Positions 7,968 to 15,037 of a stretch of DNA of 64,000 nt are shown one piece after another. Location of the stretch: NCBI RefSeq assembly GCF_004339525.1, contig NZ_SMGE01000001.1:2356001-2420000 (forward strand), written 5' to 3'. The stretch is from Flavobacterium sp. 90. Its GTDB lineage: Bacteria; Bacteroidota; Bacteroidia; Flavobacteriales; Flavobacteriaceae. Position numbers and translations under genes: made by a program. The notes under the pieces are model-generated. The model was not told where the DNA came from. It did not search any database and was given only the letters and a program-made list of their open reading frames with translations. How positions within the stretch are numbered: the first letter of the stretch is position 1; every line of letters begins with the position of its first letter.

Positions 7968-8369
7968 ATGTCCTACGAACCAATATTTGCTCTTTTTTGC
8001 GAACGCGTTAAAGAAAGCATCAAAGCCGGAACTTTTGCCAAATTAACTCTGGCAAAAACCATGGGCGATACCGAGATTAAAAACATCTATTTCCGTTTAG
8101 CGATAAACGAAGATAATACCTATTCAATTGCATTAACAACGCGCTACAAAACCGAAGAAATAGAAAGTACTCATTCTCTAGACGAAGCTTTAATGGTTTT
8201 AGGAACTTATATTAAAAATCCATTTTTGACTGCGCTTTTGTTCACAACAGATAATGACGTGACTTTTAAAGTAAACAAAAAGAATGCAGGAAGTATTATC
8301 GAGCAAGAACCTACTTTCAAACATGCTTCGCCAGTAATGTTAGAAATGATCGAGAAGGGAATTGTTTAA
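7968..8369 (+). CDS. Conserved hypothetical protein
   Basis: A 133-residue soluble protein beginning MSYEPIFALFCERVKESIKAG. It is predicted mixed alpha/beta with no signal peptide, membrane segment or Cys-rich motif. I chose ATG 7968 because the in-frame start at 7932 lies inside the preceding repeat. Base composition resembles its neighbours. No family or function was recognised; a terminal cluster ASPVMLEMIEKGIV may form a helix. Confidence 0.65.
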   Translation: MSYEPIFALFCERVKESIKAGTFAKLTLAKTMGDTEIKNIYFRLAINEDNTYSIALTTRYKTEEIESTHSLDEALMVLGTYIKNPFLTALLFTTDNDVTFKVNKKNAGSIIEQEPTFKHASPVMLEMIEKGIV

Positions 8370-8384
8370 TATTTGGGATTGGTT

Positions 8385-8520
8385 TTAGGAGCTAATCCCG
8401 CACCCGAGCCTGAAAGTGCGAACTGGCGAAGCAATCCGTTCCAATCTTTTGTTTTTTAAAGAAAAAAGCAAAAGGATTTCCACTTCTATCGGGGCTAGAA
8501 ATCGGCGCTGATGTAGCTTT
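8385..8520. repeat. Probable dispersed repeat element
   Basis: This stretch is markedly more GC-rich than its surroundings (CCCGCACCCGAGCC, then GGGGCTAGAAATCGGCGC) and has no open frame. It looks like a dispersed intergenic element, but no second copy is in this window. Confidence 0.35.
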
Positions 8521-8570
8521 TTTGAATCATAATTAGATTACGTCTCGTTTACTGAATTCGTTGTCATCAA

Positions 8571-8672
8571 CGGATTAAAATCCGTCGCTACAATATGGTT
8601 CGTTCCTTCGGAACTTTTAGGAAAGAGCCTTAGGCTCGATTTATATTGTAGGGATGGATTTTAATCCATCCA
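8571..8672. repeat. REP-like element of the CCGGATTGAAATCCGG family
   Basis: The element opens with GGATTAAAATCC and closes with GGATTTTAATCC. Inside are TACAATATGGTTCGTTCC, the hairpin TTCCTTCGGAA, AGAGCC..GGCTCGAT and TATATTGTAGGG. The same order of blocks occurs at 60365-60519 and 61091-61250, where the copies flank a Y1 transposase gene. Confidence 0.8.
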
Positions 8673-8747
8673 ATTTATAGATTGCAGTTTATAAAAACCT
8701 TTGTGAATCTTTGTGTAGTTTCTTCGTGAATCTCCGTGAAATAATTT

Positions 8748-9401
8748 CTAAACCAACTTCACAAACAAATTCGAAGCAATCTTATTCGAAATAGACAATT
8801 CACGACCATCAATTTTAATCTTCACAGATAAATCAAAAGATTCTTTAGACAAAAGTTCGATATTAGAACCCAAAGCAATCTCTTGTTTATCCAGATATTT
8901 AAGGAACTCTGATGAAGTATCTTTTACACCCACGCAAACACCAACTTGATTTTCGATTAACTCAGAAAGTAAGTGTTTTTCAATCTTAACGATTCTTCCA
9001 TTAGCATCCGGAATTGGATCTCCATGCGGATCTTCGGTTGGATTTCCCAGAAAATCATCCAAACGATTAATCAATTGTTCAGATTTGATGTGTTCTAATT
9101 GTTCAGCGATATCGTGAACTTCATCCCACGAGAAATTTAATTTTTCGACAAGGAAAACTTCCCACAAACGATGTTTTCTAACAATCATTTTTGCTGCCAG
9201 TTTACCATTTTCGGTCAAAGAAACGCCTTGATATTTTTTATAATTCACCAAATCTTTCTCAGACAGCTTTTTAAGCATATCTGTAACCGATGAAGCTTTG
9301 GTTTCCATCATTTCGGCAATAGCATTTGTACTTACTTCAGCATCATTCGACGCTGTAAGATGATATATAGATTTAAGATAGTTTTCTTCTGAGAAAGTCA
9401 T
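8748..9401 (-). CDS. mntR: MntR/DtxR-family manganese-dependent repressor
   Basis: A 217-residue cytoplasmic repressor with an N-terminal winged helix (residues 1-65, recognition region TKASSVTDMLKKL), a metal-binding/dimerisation domain (65-135) and a C-terminal FeoA/SH3-like domain (about 150-217). The metal-site block reads VHDIAEQLEH. The position that is Cys102 in DtxR is Glu here, as in MntR, which argues for manganese rather than iron. His in KHRLWE is the other expected ligand. It lies 179 bases downstream of the NRAMP transporter gene on the same strand, and a 15-bp dyad sits in that transporter's promoter, so MntR control of manganese uptake is the natural reading. Confidence 0.88.
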   Translation of the reverse strand: MTFSEENYLKSIYHLTASNDAEVSTNAIAEMMETKASSVTDMLKKLSEKDLVNYKKYQGVSLTENGKLAAKMIVRKHRLWEVFLVEKLNFSWDEVHDIAEQLEHIKSEQLINRLDDFLGNPTEDPHGDPIPDANGRIVKIEKHLLSELIENQVGVCVGVKDTSSEFLKYLDKQEIALGSNIELLSKESFDLSVKIKIDGRELSISNKIASNLFVKLV

Positions 9402-9459
9402 TCCATTTTAGATTTTAGAGTGTTGATTTTAGATTTTAGATTCAGAGAAAGCCTTTGCA

Positions 9460-9580
9460 GCTTTGTATCTCTGAACCTTTGTATCTCTAAAAGAACTATT
9501 TTTTGAGGTTCTAAGGTTCTAAGTTAAAAGTCTCGAAGTAAAAACCTCAGAAACTTAGCAACTCAGAACCTTAGTCCCTT
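9460..9580. repeat. Dispersed repeat, GAACCTTAG family
   Basis: Blocks such as GAGGTTCTAAGGTTCTAAG and CTCAGAACCTTAGTCCC recur here in both orientations. The same family occurs at 20505-20677 and 57840-57917, always between genes. It occupies most of the gap between mntH and mntR. Confidence 0.65.
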
Positions 9581-11449
9581 TTATTTAACAATCAACAAAG
9601 GTATTGAAATTTTATGTCTCAATTTGTCTACAGTTGTACCAAACAAAATATCTTTTAAACCAGTGTGGCCGTGCGTTCCCATTACTAAAACATCGAAGTT
9701 TCCAAGGTTAATAATCTTCGGAATCACGGTGTTAGGTTTTCCAAAACCAAGTTCGGTTTGGATTTTGAAACCCTTTTGCGAAAGCATATCTTTATATTCT
9801 AATAATAATTTTTCGTCGATAGTCGTTTCATGATCGTCAACATTGCCACCATACATTAATGCACCAACTGTTTCTACGATATGAATTAAGGTATATTGTG
9901 CGTCGATTCCGCCAAGTTCGAAGGCATTGTTAAGTGCAGCTTCATCGGCTTTAGAAAAGTCTACAGAAATCGCTATGTTTTTTCTGTTGTAACTTTCTTT
10001 GGGAGTGTATTGCAGTTTTAAATGATGCGGTGAATGATTTTCGATATTGGATTTTGCTCTTGCAATAAAAGGCTTCGCAATGATGTACAACAACAAAGCA
10101 AGAAAACCAAAAGCAAGCGGAACCACTGTAAACCAAAGAATAGTTGGATTAGTTGAGTTCTCTAACCAAGAAGAGATTTCGTCATACACTAATTTCGCAT
10201 TTAGCGAAACAATAATCAAAGCAATAATCCATGCGGCAACCTGAGTTGTTTTGGAAATATGAAATCCTTTCATTTTGGTTTTATCGCTCACAAAATGAAT
10301 CAACGGAATAATCGCAAACCCTAATTGTAAACTCAAAATCACCTGACTTAAGATCAGAAGTTTTCCGGTAACGCTTTCTCCATAAATTAAAATCACGATA
10401 ACAGCTGGAACAATCGCAATTAAACGTGTTATAATACGACGAACCCATGGTTGAATTCTTAAATTCAAATATCCTTCCATTACGATTTGTCCGGCCAAAG
10501 TTCCGGTTACGGTTGAGCTTTGTCCTGCAGCGATCAAGGCAACGGCAAACAAAACCGGCGCCCATTTGGTTCCTAACAAGGGTTCGAGGAATTTATGTGC
10601 ATCCTGAATTTCGGCGACTTCAAACATTCCGTTTTTATAGAATGTGGCTGCAGCCAAAATCAAAATAGCAGCGTTGACAAAAAATGCGAGATTTAAAGCA
10701 ATTGTGGAATCGATAAAGTTGTATTTCAGGGCTTGTTTGATTCCCGCAGGAGTTCTGTCGAATTTGCGAGTTTGCACCAAAGAAGAATGTAAATACAAAT
10801 TGTGGGGCATTACAGTGGCACCAATAATTCCGATTGCGATGTATAAAGCCGCTGAACTTGGGATTGAAGGAACCAAACCATAAATGACTTTGTCCAATTC
10901 CGGTTCGGCAAATATCATTTCGAAAATGAAAGAAAATCCAATAATTGCGACCAATACAATTATGAAAGCTTCCATTTTTCGGATGCCTTTATTGATTAAG
11001 AAGAGTAGAAGGAAAGTGTCTAAAACCGTAATCAAAACACCTTCGATAAGTGGAATGTCAAAAAGAAGATTGATCCCGATTGCCATTCCCAGAACTTCGG
11101 CTAAATCACAAGCGGCGATCGCAATTTCGGCCAGAAAATATAAAATGTAGTTTATAAATTTCGAATAGGTTTCTCTCGATGCTTGCGCTAAATCACGTTG
11201 CGTTACAATTCCAAGTCTTGCGCTCAAACTTTGAAGTAATAAAGCCATTAAGTTGCTCATTAGCAACACCCAAAGCAAAGAATACCCAAACTGACTACCA
11301 CCGGCAATGTCTGTCGCCCAGTTTCCCGGGTCCATGTATCCTACGCTTACTAAATATGCCGGACCTAAAAAGGCTAATATTTTTCTGAATCCTGTTTTTT
11401 TATGCTGTGTTGCAACCGATTGATGAACTTCTTCTAAAGATTTGGTCAT
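9581..11449 (-). CDS. mntH: NRAMP-family Mn/Fe transporter fused to a universal stress protein domain
   Basis: A 622-residue inner-membrane protein that imports divalent metal, most likely Mn2+, with protons. The first 460 residues form the NRAMP core of about 11 helices, with the helix 1 metal-site motif DPGNWATD and helix 6 motif ATVMPHNLYLHSS. After a short linker, residues from about 488 to the end form a UspA domain with the ATP-binding pattern GTHGHTGLKDILFGT. The length exceeds a plain MntH (about 420) because of this fusion. The fused domain may sense nucleotide or energy state. The promoter carries a candidate MntR box, and mntR lies downstream. Confidence 0.93.
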   Translation of the reverse strand: MTKSLEEVHQSVATQHKKTGFRKILAFLGPAYLVSVGYMDPGNWATDIAGGSQFGYSLLWVLLMSNLMALLLQSLSARLGIVTQRDLAQASRETYSKFINYILYFLAEIAIAACDLAEVLGMAIGINLLFDIPLIEGVLITVLDTFLLLFLINKGIRKMEAFIIVLVAIIGFSFIFEMIFAEPELDKVIYGLVPSIPSSAALYIAIGIIGATVMPHNLYLHSSLVQTRKFDRTPAGIKQALKYNFIDSTIALNLAFFVNAAILILAAATFYKNGMFEVAEIQDAHKFLEPLLGTKWAPVLFAVALIAAGQSSTVTGTLAGQIVMEGYLNLRIQPWVRRIITRLIAIVPAVIVILIYGESVTGKLLILSQVILSLQLGFAIIPLIHFVSDKTKMKGFHISKTTQVAAWIIALIIVSLNAKLVYDEISSWLENSTNPTILWFTVVPLAFGFLALLLYIIAKPFIARAKSNIENHSPHHLKLQYTPKESYNRKNIAISVDFSKADEAALNNAFELGGIDAQYTLIHIVETVGALMYGGNVDDHETTIDEKLLLEYKDMLSQKGFKIQTELGFGKPNTVIPKIINLGNFDVLVMGTHGHTGLKDILFGTTVDKLRHKISIPLLIVK

Positions 11450-11468
11450 TGTAGAAATGTTGTTTTAA

Positions 11469-11499
11469 CAAATGTATGTAAAAATTACATTCGCGCAAC
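11469..11499 (-). promoter_or_regulatory. mntH promoter with candidate MntR operator
   Basis: On the minus strand, GTTG (-33-like, 11499-11496) and TACATTTG (-7, 11476-11469) are spaced by 19 bases, which fits Bacteroidota promoters. Between them lies the perfect dyad ATGTAA-AAA-TTACAT (11476-11490). Its size and place suit a DtxR/MntR-type operator that blocks polymerase when manganese is plentiful. Confidence 0.7.
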
Positions 11500-11523
11500 A
11501 ATATTTTTAGGCTTGTCTAAAAC

Positions 11524-11916
11524 TTAAATGTTAGAATTGAAACATTTTGGGCATATTCCTGATAACGTAAAGTTTATATCATTGACCTTATAATTGTGCG
11601 GAAGAATATAACTTGGCTTCACATTTTCTAAGCAAGTTACCTCTTGACATTTCTCACAGCTAAAATGTGCATGATTATGTATGTGTACTCGTTGGGCATT
11701 ATGATGACATTTTGCATACTTTACCGTTCCGTCGAGGTTGACAATTTTATGTACAATATCGTCATTTACTAATCGATCCAGGATTCTGTAAGTAGTAACG
11801 CGATCACACAAATCATTCAGTTCTTTTTGAATTTCTGTGTGAGACAATGCAGTCTTAGATTTCCCAAAAATCTCTAGAACGGCTGTCTTTGCTGCTGTAT
11901 TACGTGTAGTTTTCAT
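11524..11916 (-). CDS. zur: Fur-family regulator, probably zinc-responsive (Zur)
   Basis: A 130-residue cytoplasmic repressor: N-terminal winged helix (residues 1-75), then a His-rich hinge (KCHHNAQRVHIHNHAHFSC) and two CxxC pairs (CEKC and CPKC) that form the structural zinc site. The length is slightly short for Fur. It is divergent from merC and a COG0523 GTPase, both typical of zinc-limitation regulons, and the shared gap holds two copies of a TGCAA-N5-TTGCA operator. That context favours Zur over Fur or PerR, but metal specificity is inferred. Confidence 0.82.
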   Translation of the reverse strand: MKTTRNTAAKTAVLEIFGKSKTALSHTEIQKELNDLCDRVTTYRILDRLVNDDIVHKIVNLDGTVKYAKCHHNAQRVHIHNHAHFSCEKCQEVTCLENVKPSYILPHNYKVNDINFTLSGICPKCFNSNI

Positions 11917-11941
11917 TTTTATTTGAATTTAAAAATATTAA

Positions 11942-11956
11942 CGCAACAATGTTGCA
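11942..11956. promoter_or_regulatory. Candidate Zur operator 1
   Basis: The site CGCAA-CAATG-TTGCA contains the near-perfect dyad GCAACA-A-TGTTGC. It overlaps the -33-like GTTG (11951-11954) of the merC promoter and lies 26 bases upstream of the regulator's own start codon. Confidence 0.65.
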
Positions 11957-11979
11957 ATTGATTTTTATGTGTATATTTG
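11951..11979 (+). promoter_or_regulatory. merC operon promoter
   Basis: GTTG at 11951-11954 and TATATTTG at 11972-11979 are separated by 17 bases, which matches the Bacteroidota -33/-7 layout. Both elements are overlapped by the two dyad operators. Confidence 0.65.
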
Positions 11980-11992
11980 CAACAAAATTGCA
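11978..11992. promoter_or_regulatory. Candidate Zur operator 2
   Basis: TGCAA-CAAAA-TTGCA has the same half-sites and spacing as operator 1, with centres 36 bases apart. It overlaps the end of the -7 element and the expected transcription start. Confidence 0.65.
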
Positions 11993-12011
11993 TTAAGCAA
12001 ATATACAGAAA

Positions 12012-12365
12012 ATGAAGAAAACAAGTACATCTCTTTACGATATTTTAGGAATCTCGAGCGCGACCGTTTGTTTGGTTCATTGTTTGATTTTTCCGCTTTT
12101 GACAATTCTGCCTTTTGGATTAAGCCACAATCCTTTTATCGATTTGGTTTTTGCGACGATTGGTCTTTTTGCGATTATTAAAATTATAAATAAATCAGAT
12201 CTTTTCGTTGCAACAATTCTTGTGATTTCAATGTCTTTGATTTGGATTAGTATTCTGAGTGAACTTTTTCTAGACATTCATCTTGATCTAATATTTATTG
12301 GCGGAACCGGAATGATCATTGGACACTTTTTGAATTATATAAATCATAAACCTTCCCAACAATGA
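12012..12365 (+). CDS. MerC-domain membrane protein
   Basis: A 117-residue inner-membrane protein with four predicted helices. The first helix contains the MerC-type [15 protein letters not shown] with Cys and His/Cys close together, the expected metal-handling residues. MerC proteins move mercury in mer operons, but stand-alone homologues beside Zur and COG0523 genes are thought to take part in zinc acquisition, and no merA or merR is present here. Its stop overlaps the start of the COG0523 gene by four bases (ATGA), so the two are translationally coupled. Expression should be governed by the double operator just upstream. Confidence 0.85.
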   Translation: MKKTSTSLYDILGISSATVCLVHCLIFPLLTILPFGLSHNPFIDLVFATIGLFAIIKIINKSDLFVATILVISMSLIWISILSELFLDIHLDLIFIGGTGMIIGHFLNYINHKPSQQ

Positions 12366-13567
12366 AAAAATTACCCGTAACCGTATTAAGCGGATTTCTT
12401 GGTGCTGGCAAAACGACGCTGCTCAATCATATTTTGCACAACAAAGAAGGATTAAAAGTAGCTGTAATAGTCAATGACATGAGCGAAGTAAATATTGACG
12501 CGCAACTCGTAAAAAACGAATACACTTTATCCCGAACCGAAGAAAAATTAGTTGAAATGACTAATGGCTGTATTTGCTGTACATTGCGCGAAGATTTAAT
12601 GCTTGAAGTCGAGAAACTGGCAAAGGAAAATAGGTTTGATTATTTGCTTATCGAAAGTTCCGGAATTAGCGAACCCATTCCGGTAGCGCAGACTTTCTCG
12701 TTTGTTAATGACGAAGAAAACATTGATTTGTCCAGATTTAGTTATATCGATACGATGGTTACAGTTGTGGATAGTTTTAATTTCTTTAAAGATTTTGGCT
12801 CAGCCAAAACATTACAGGAGCAAAATTTATCGGATATTGAAAATGATAACCGAACAATAGTCAATCTTTTGGTCGATCAGATAGAGTTTGCCAATGTTAT
12901 TGTTTTGAATAAAACAGATTTAATCAGTGCAGAATCATTGCAAATGCTCCAAGCTTCAATTCAAAAACTGAATCCGGTTGCAAGAATAATTACGGCGGTT
13001 TTAGGAAAAGTAAATCCAAATGAAATTATAAATACCGGTTTGTTCAATTATGAAGAAGCTGAAAATTCTGCAGGTTGGATTAGAGAATTAGAAGGTATTC
13101 ACACGCCTGAAACAGAAGAATACGGAATAAATTCTTTTGTATTTCGTGATCCAAGACCTTTTCACCCCAATAGATTATGGAATTTCATTTCTTCTGATTT
13201 TCCAAGTAACGTCATTCGAAGCAAAGGGTTATTGTGGATGGCATCACGACCGGAACAAGCCATTAACTGGAGTCAGGCCGGCGGATCTATGAAAGCCGAA
13301 GGAGCAGGAGTTTGGTGGGCAAGTATGCCACTAACCGAGCGAATGACCTTTAATAATTTTGTCGAATTTCAAGATGTTATAGAAGAACGATGGACTGCGG
13401 GTTTTGGCGACAGACTCAATGAGATTGTTTTTATAGGTCAGAAAATAAATGAAACGGAAATCCTTGCAACACTTAAAAAATGCCTTTGTACCGAAGATGA
13501 AATTGAAGATTATCATGATGGTTTCTTCCCAAACAAAGATCCATTTCCAATTCCAAGAACATATTAA
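12362..13567 (+). CDS. COG0523 (CobW/ZigA-type) GTPase, zinc metallochaperone
   Basis: A 401-residue cytoplasmic G3E GTPase. Walker A is [15 protein letters not shown] (residues about 11-25), the metal-binding CxCC motif is in [12 protein letters not shown], and the guanine-specificity motif is NKTD. A CobW_C domain follows from about 270, with RPFHPNRLW. Members of this subgroup (ZigA, YciC) deliver zinc to client enzymes during starvation. Coupling to merC and divergence from a Zur-like regulator support that role. Which client it serves is not shown by this locus. Confidence 0.9.
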   Translation: MKKLPVTVLSGFLGAGKTTLLNHILHNKEGLKVAVIVNDMSEVNIDAQLVKNEYTLSRTEEKLVEMTNGCICCTLREDLMLEVEKLAKENRFDYLLIESSGISEPIPVAQTFSFVNDEENIDLSRFSYIDTMVTVVDSFNFFKDFGSAKTLQEQNLSDIENDNRTIVNLLVDQIEFANVIVLNKTDLISAESLQMLQASIQKLNPVARIITAVLGKVNPNEIINTGLFNYEEAENSAGWIRELEGIHTPETEEYGINSFVFRDPRPFHPNRLWNFISSDFPSNVIRSKGLLWMASRPEQAINWSQAGGSMKAEGAGVWWASMPLTERMTFNNFVEFQDVIEERWTAGFGDRLNEIVFIGQKINETEILATLKKCLCTEDEIEDYHDGFFPNKDPFPIPRTY

Positions 13568-13578
13568 AAGATACATTT

Positions 13579-14490
13579 ATGACAGAACAAAAACACTTTG
13601 AAGTTATAATCATTGGCGGAAGTTACAGCGGACTTTCTGCAGCAATGAGTTTAGGTCGTTCTTTGCGACAAGTTTTAGTTATTGATAGTGGTTTGCCTTG
13701 TAATCGACAAACGCCACATTCGCATAATTTTATTACTCATGATGGTGAAAAACCTGCTGTTATTTCGGCGAAAGCCAAATTGCAAGTCGACTTATATAAT
13801 ACAGTTCAGTTTTATAATGGTTTAGCCGTAAGCGCCGTTAAAACTGAAAATGGATTTGAAATTAAAACCGAATCGGGAAAATCCTTTACTTCTCGAAAAT
13901 TATTGTTCGCAACCGGAGTAAAAGATTTACTTCCCGAAATTCCAGGTTTTGCTGAATGTTGGGGGATTTCGGTTTTGCATTGTCCGTATTGTCATGGTTA
14001 TGAAGTTAAAAAAGAGAAAACAGCAATTATTGCGAATGGCGAAATGGGATTTGAGTTTGCCAAACTGATTTCTAATTGGACAAAAAATCTCAGCGTATTA
14101 ACCAATGGAAAATCAACTTTATCTCCGGAAGAAACCTTGATTTTAAAGCAACATAAAATTGAGATTATTGAAGATGAAATTGATTCATTTGAACATGAAA
14201 ACGGAAATATCAGAGAAATTGTCTTCAGAAATCAATCAAAAATTGCAGTAAAAGCCATTTATGCAAGACCACCTTTTGAACAGCATTGTCGTTTACCAGA
14301 AGGTTTAGGTTGTGAATTGACTCCACAGGGTTTGTTGAAAGTCGATGCTATGCAAAAAACAAATATTGCTGGAATTTATGCGAGCGGAGATTGTACAATT
14401 CAAATGCGATCTGTGGCAATGGCCGTTTCTACAGGATCTTTTGCCGGAGCATCTATTAATAAAGAACTTATTGATGAGTCATTTGTTTAG
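13579..14490 (+). CDS. Thioredoxin-reductase-like FAD-dependent oxidoreductase
   Basis: A 303-residue cytoplasmic flavoprotein. The N-terminal FAD motif is IIGGSYSGLSAAMSLGR, the redox-active pair is in HCPYCHGYE, and the second FAD-binding block is YASGDCTIQMRSVAMAV. The NADPH-binding Rossmann motif is weak (ANGEMGFEF lacks the usual GxGxxA/G). This pattern resembles TrxR-like proteins of the GliT/HlmI group or ferredoxin-dependent relatives rather than a standard NADPH thioredoxin reductase. It starts 11 bases after the COG0523 gene, so it probably belongs to the same zinc-responsive operon. The substrate is unknown. Confidence 0.8.
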   Translation: MTEQKHFEVIIIGGSYSGLSAAMSLGRSLRQVLVIDSGLPCNRQTPHSHNFITHDGEKPAVISAKAKLQVDLYNTVQFYNGLAVSAVKTENGFEIKTESGKSFTSRKLLFATGVKDLLPEIPGFAECWGISVLHCPYCHGYEVKKEKTAIIANGEMGFEFAKLISNWTKNLSVLTNGKSTLSPEETLILKQHKIEIIEDEIDSFEHENGNIREIVFRNQSKIAVKAIYARPPFEQHCRLPEGLGCELTPQGLLKVDAMQKTNIAGIYASGDCTIQMRSVAMAVSTGSFAGASINKELIDESFV

Positions 14491-14548
14491 CTTTTTTACA
14501 TGGGAGATTATAAACAGTTATGTAAATCAAAGATTGAAATGTGCCTTT

Positions 14549-14684
14549 AGGTACTAAATATTGGTAGAAACATGAATTGTAATAAATTGAAGCGTGCCGC
14601 AGGTACGCAACAGCAATCGTTTTGTAGCGTACCTACGGCACGCTAACGAATTTCGCATTTATAACTACCAATATTTAGTACCTA
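14549..14684. repeat. Large double inverted repeat
   Basis: Outer arms of 20 bases (14549-14568 and 14665-14684, TAGGTACTAAATATTGGTAG and its exact complement) enclose inner 17-base arms (14592-14608 and 14627-14643, GCGTGCCGCAGGTACGC and complement with one mismatch). The whole can fold into a long cruciform or RNA hairpin. It is intergenic and carries no open frame. Confidence 0.9.
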
Positions 14685-14696
14685 ACGGTACAAAAA

Positions 14697-14741
14697 AAAA
14701 GGGCTTTATTTAAACTTATAAGATTTGGCTAAAGCCCTTTT
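14697..14741 (+). terminator. Hairpin, possible terminator of the merC operon
   Basis: AAAAGGGCTTT and AAAGCCCTTTT pair around a loop of about 23 bases. The 3' arm ends in T's followed by C, so termination is plausible but not ideal. Confidence 0.5.
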
Positions 14742-14761
14742 CGGTCCTGTTTATATTCTCA

Positions 14762-14854
14762 TCCAGCTAAAGCTGGACGCTATTCAATCTTATTAAAGAA
14801 CTTTTTGATGAAGATTGTTAGGCTTTTTGCATAGCCCCTAGTTTCAACTAGGGG
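14762..14854. repeat. REP-like palindromes (CATAGCCC family)
   Basis: This part holds TCCAGCTAAAGCTGGA (14762-14777) and CATAGCCCCTAGTTTCAACTAGGGG, given here as CATAGCCCCTAGTTTCAACT plus AGGGG (14830-14854). The second belongs to the family found beside the Y1 transposase at 28015 and again at 43679. Confidence 0.75.
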
Positions 14855-15008
14855 AAAATAAGATTTGAATTAAAAAAGGCTTTAGCACAATTTTTTGGTT
14901 TAAAACCTTTTAGCCTTCTTTATAGTAAATAATAGAAATATAACATATTGATGTCATAAGAGTTATAAAATTATAATTCTAAAATCATTATTTGTCAAAT
15001 TTAATTTT

Positions 15009-15016
15009 TAGTTTTG
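15009..15016 (+). promoter_or_regulatory. Candidate -7 element for the TonB receptor gene
   Basis: TAGTTTTG fits TAnnTTTG and lies 22 bases before the start codon. A TTTG is present upstream but only 14 bases away, shorter than the usual spacing. Confidence 0.35.
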
Positions 15017-15037
15017 TCTAAATTTAATTTTATAACA

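Noticed and set aside
12012..12365. Mercury resistance gene
   Set aside because: MerC is present but merA, merR and merT/P are absent; neighbours are a Fur-family regulator and a COG0523 GTPase, which point to zinc.
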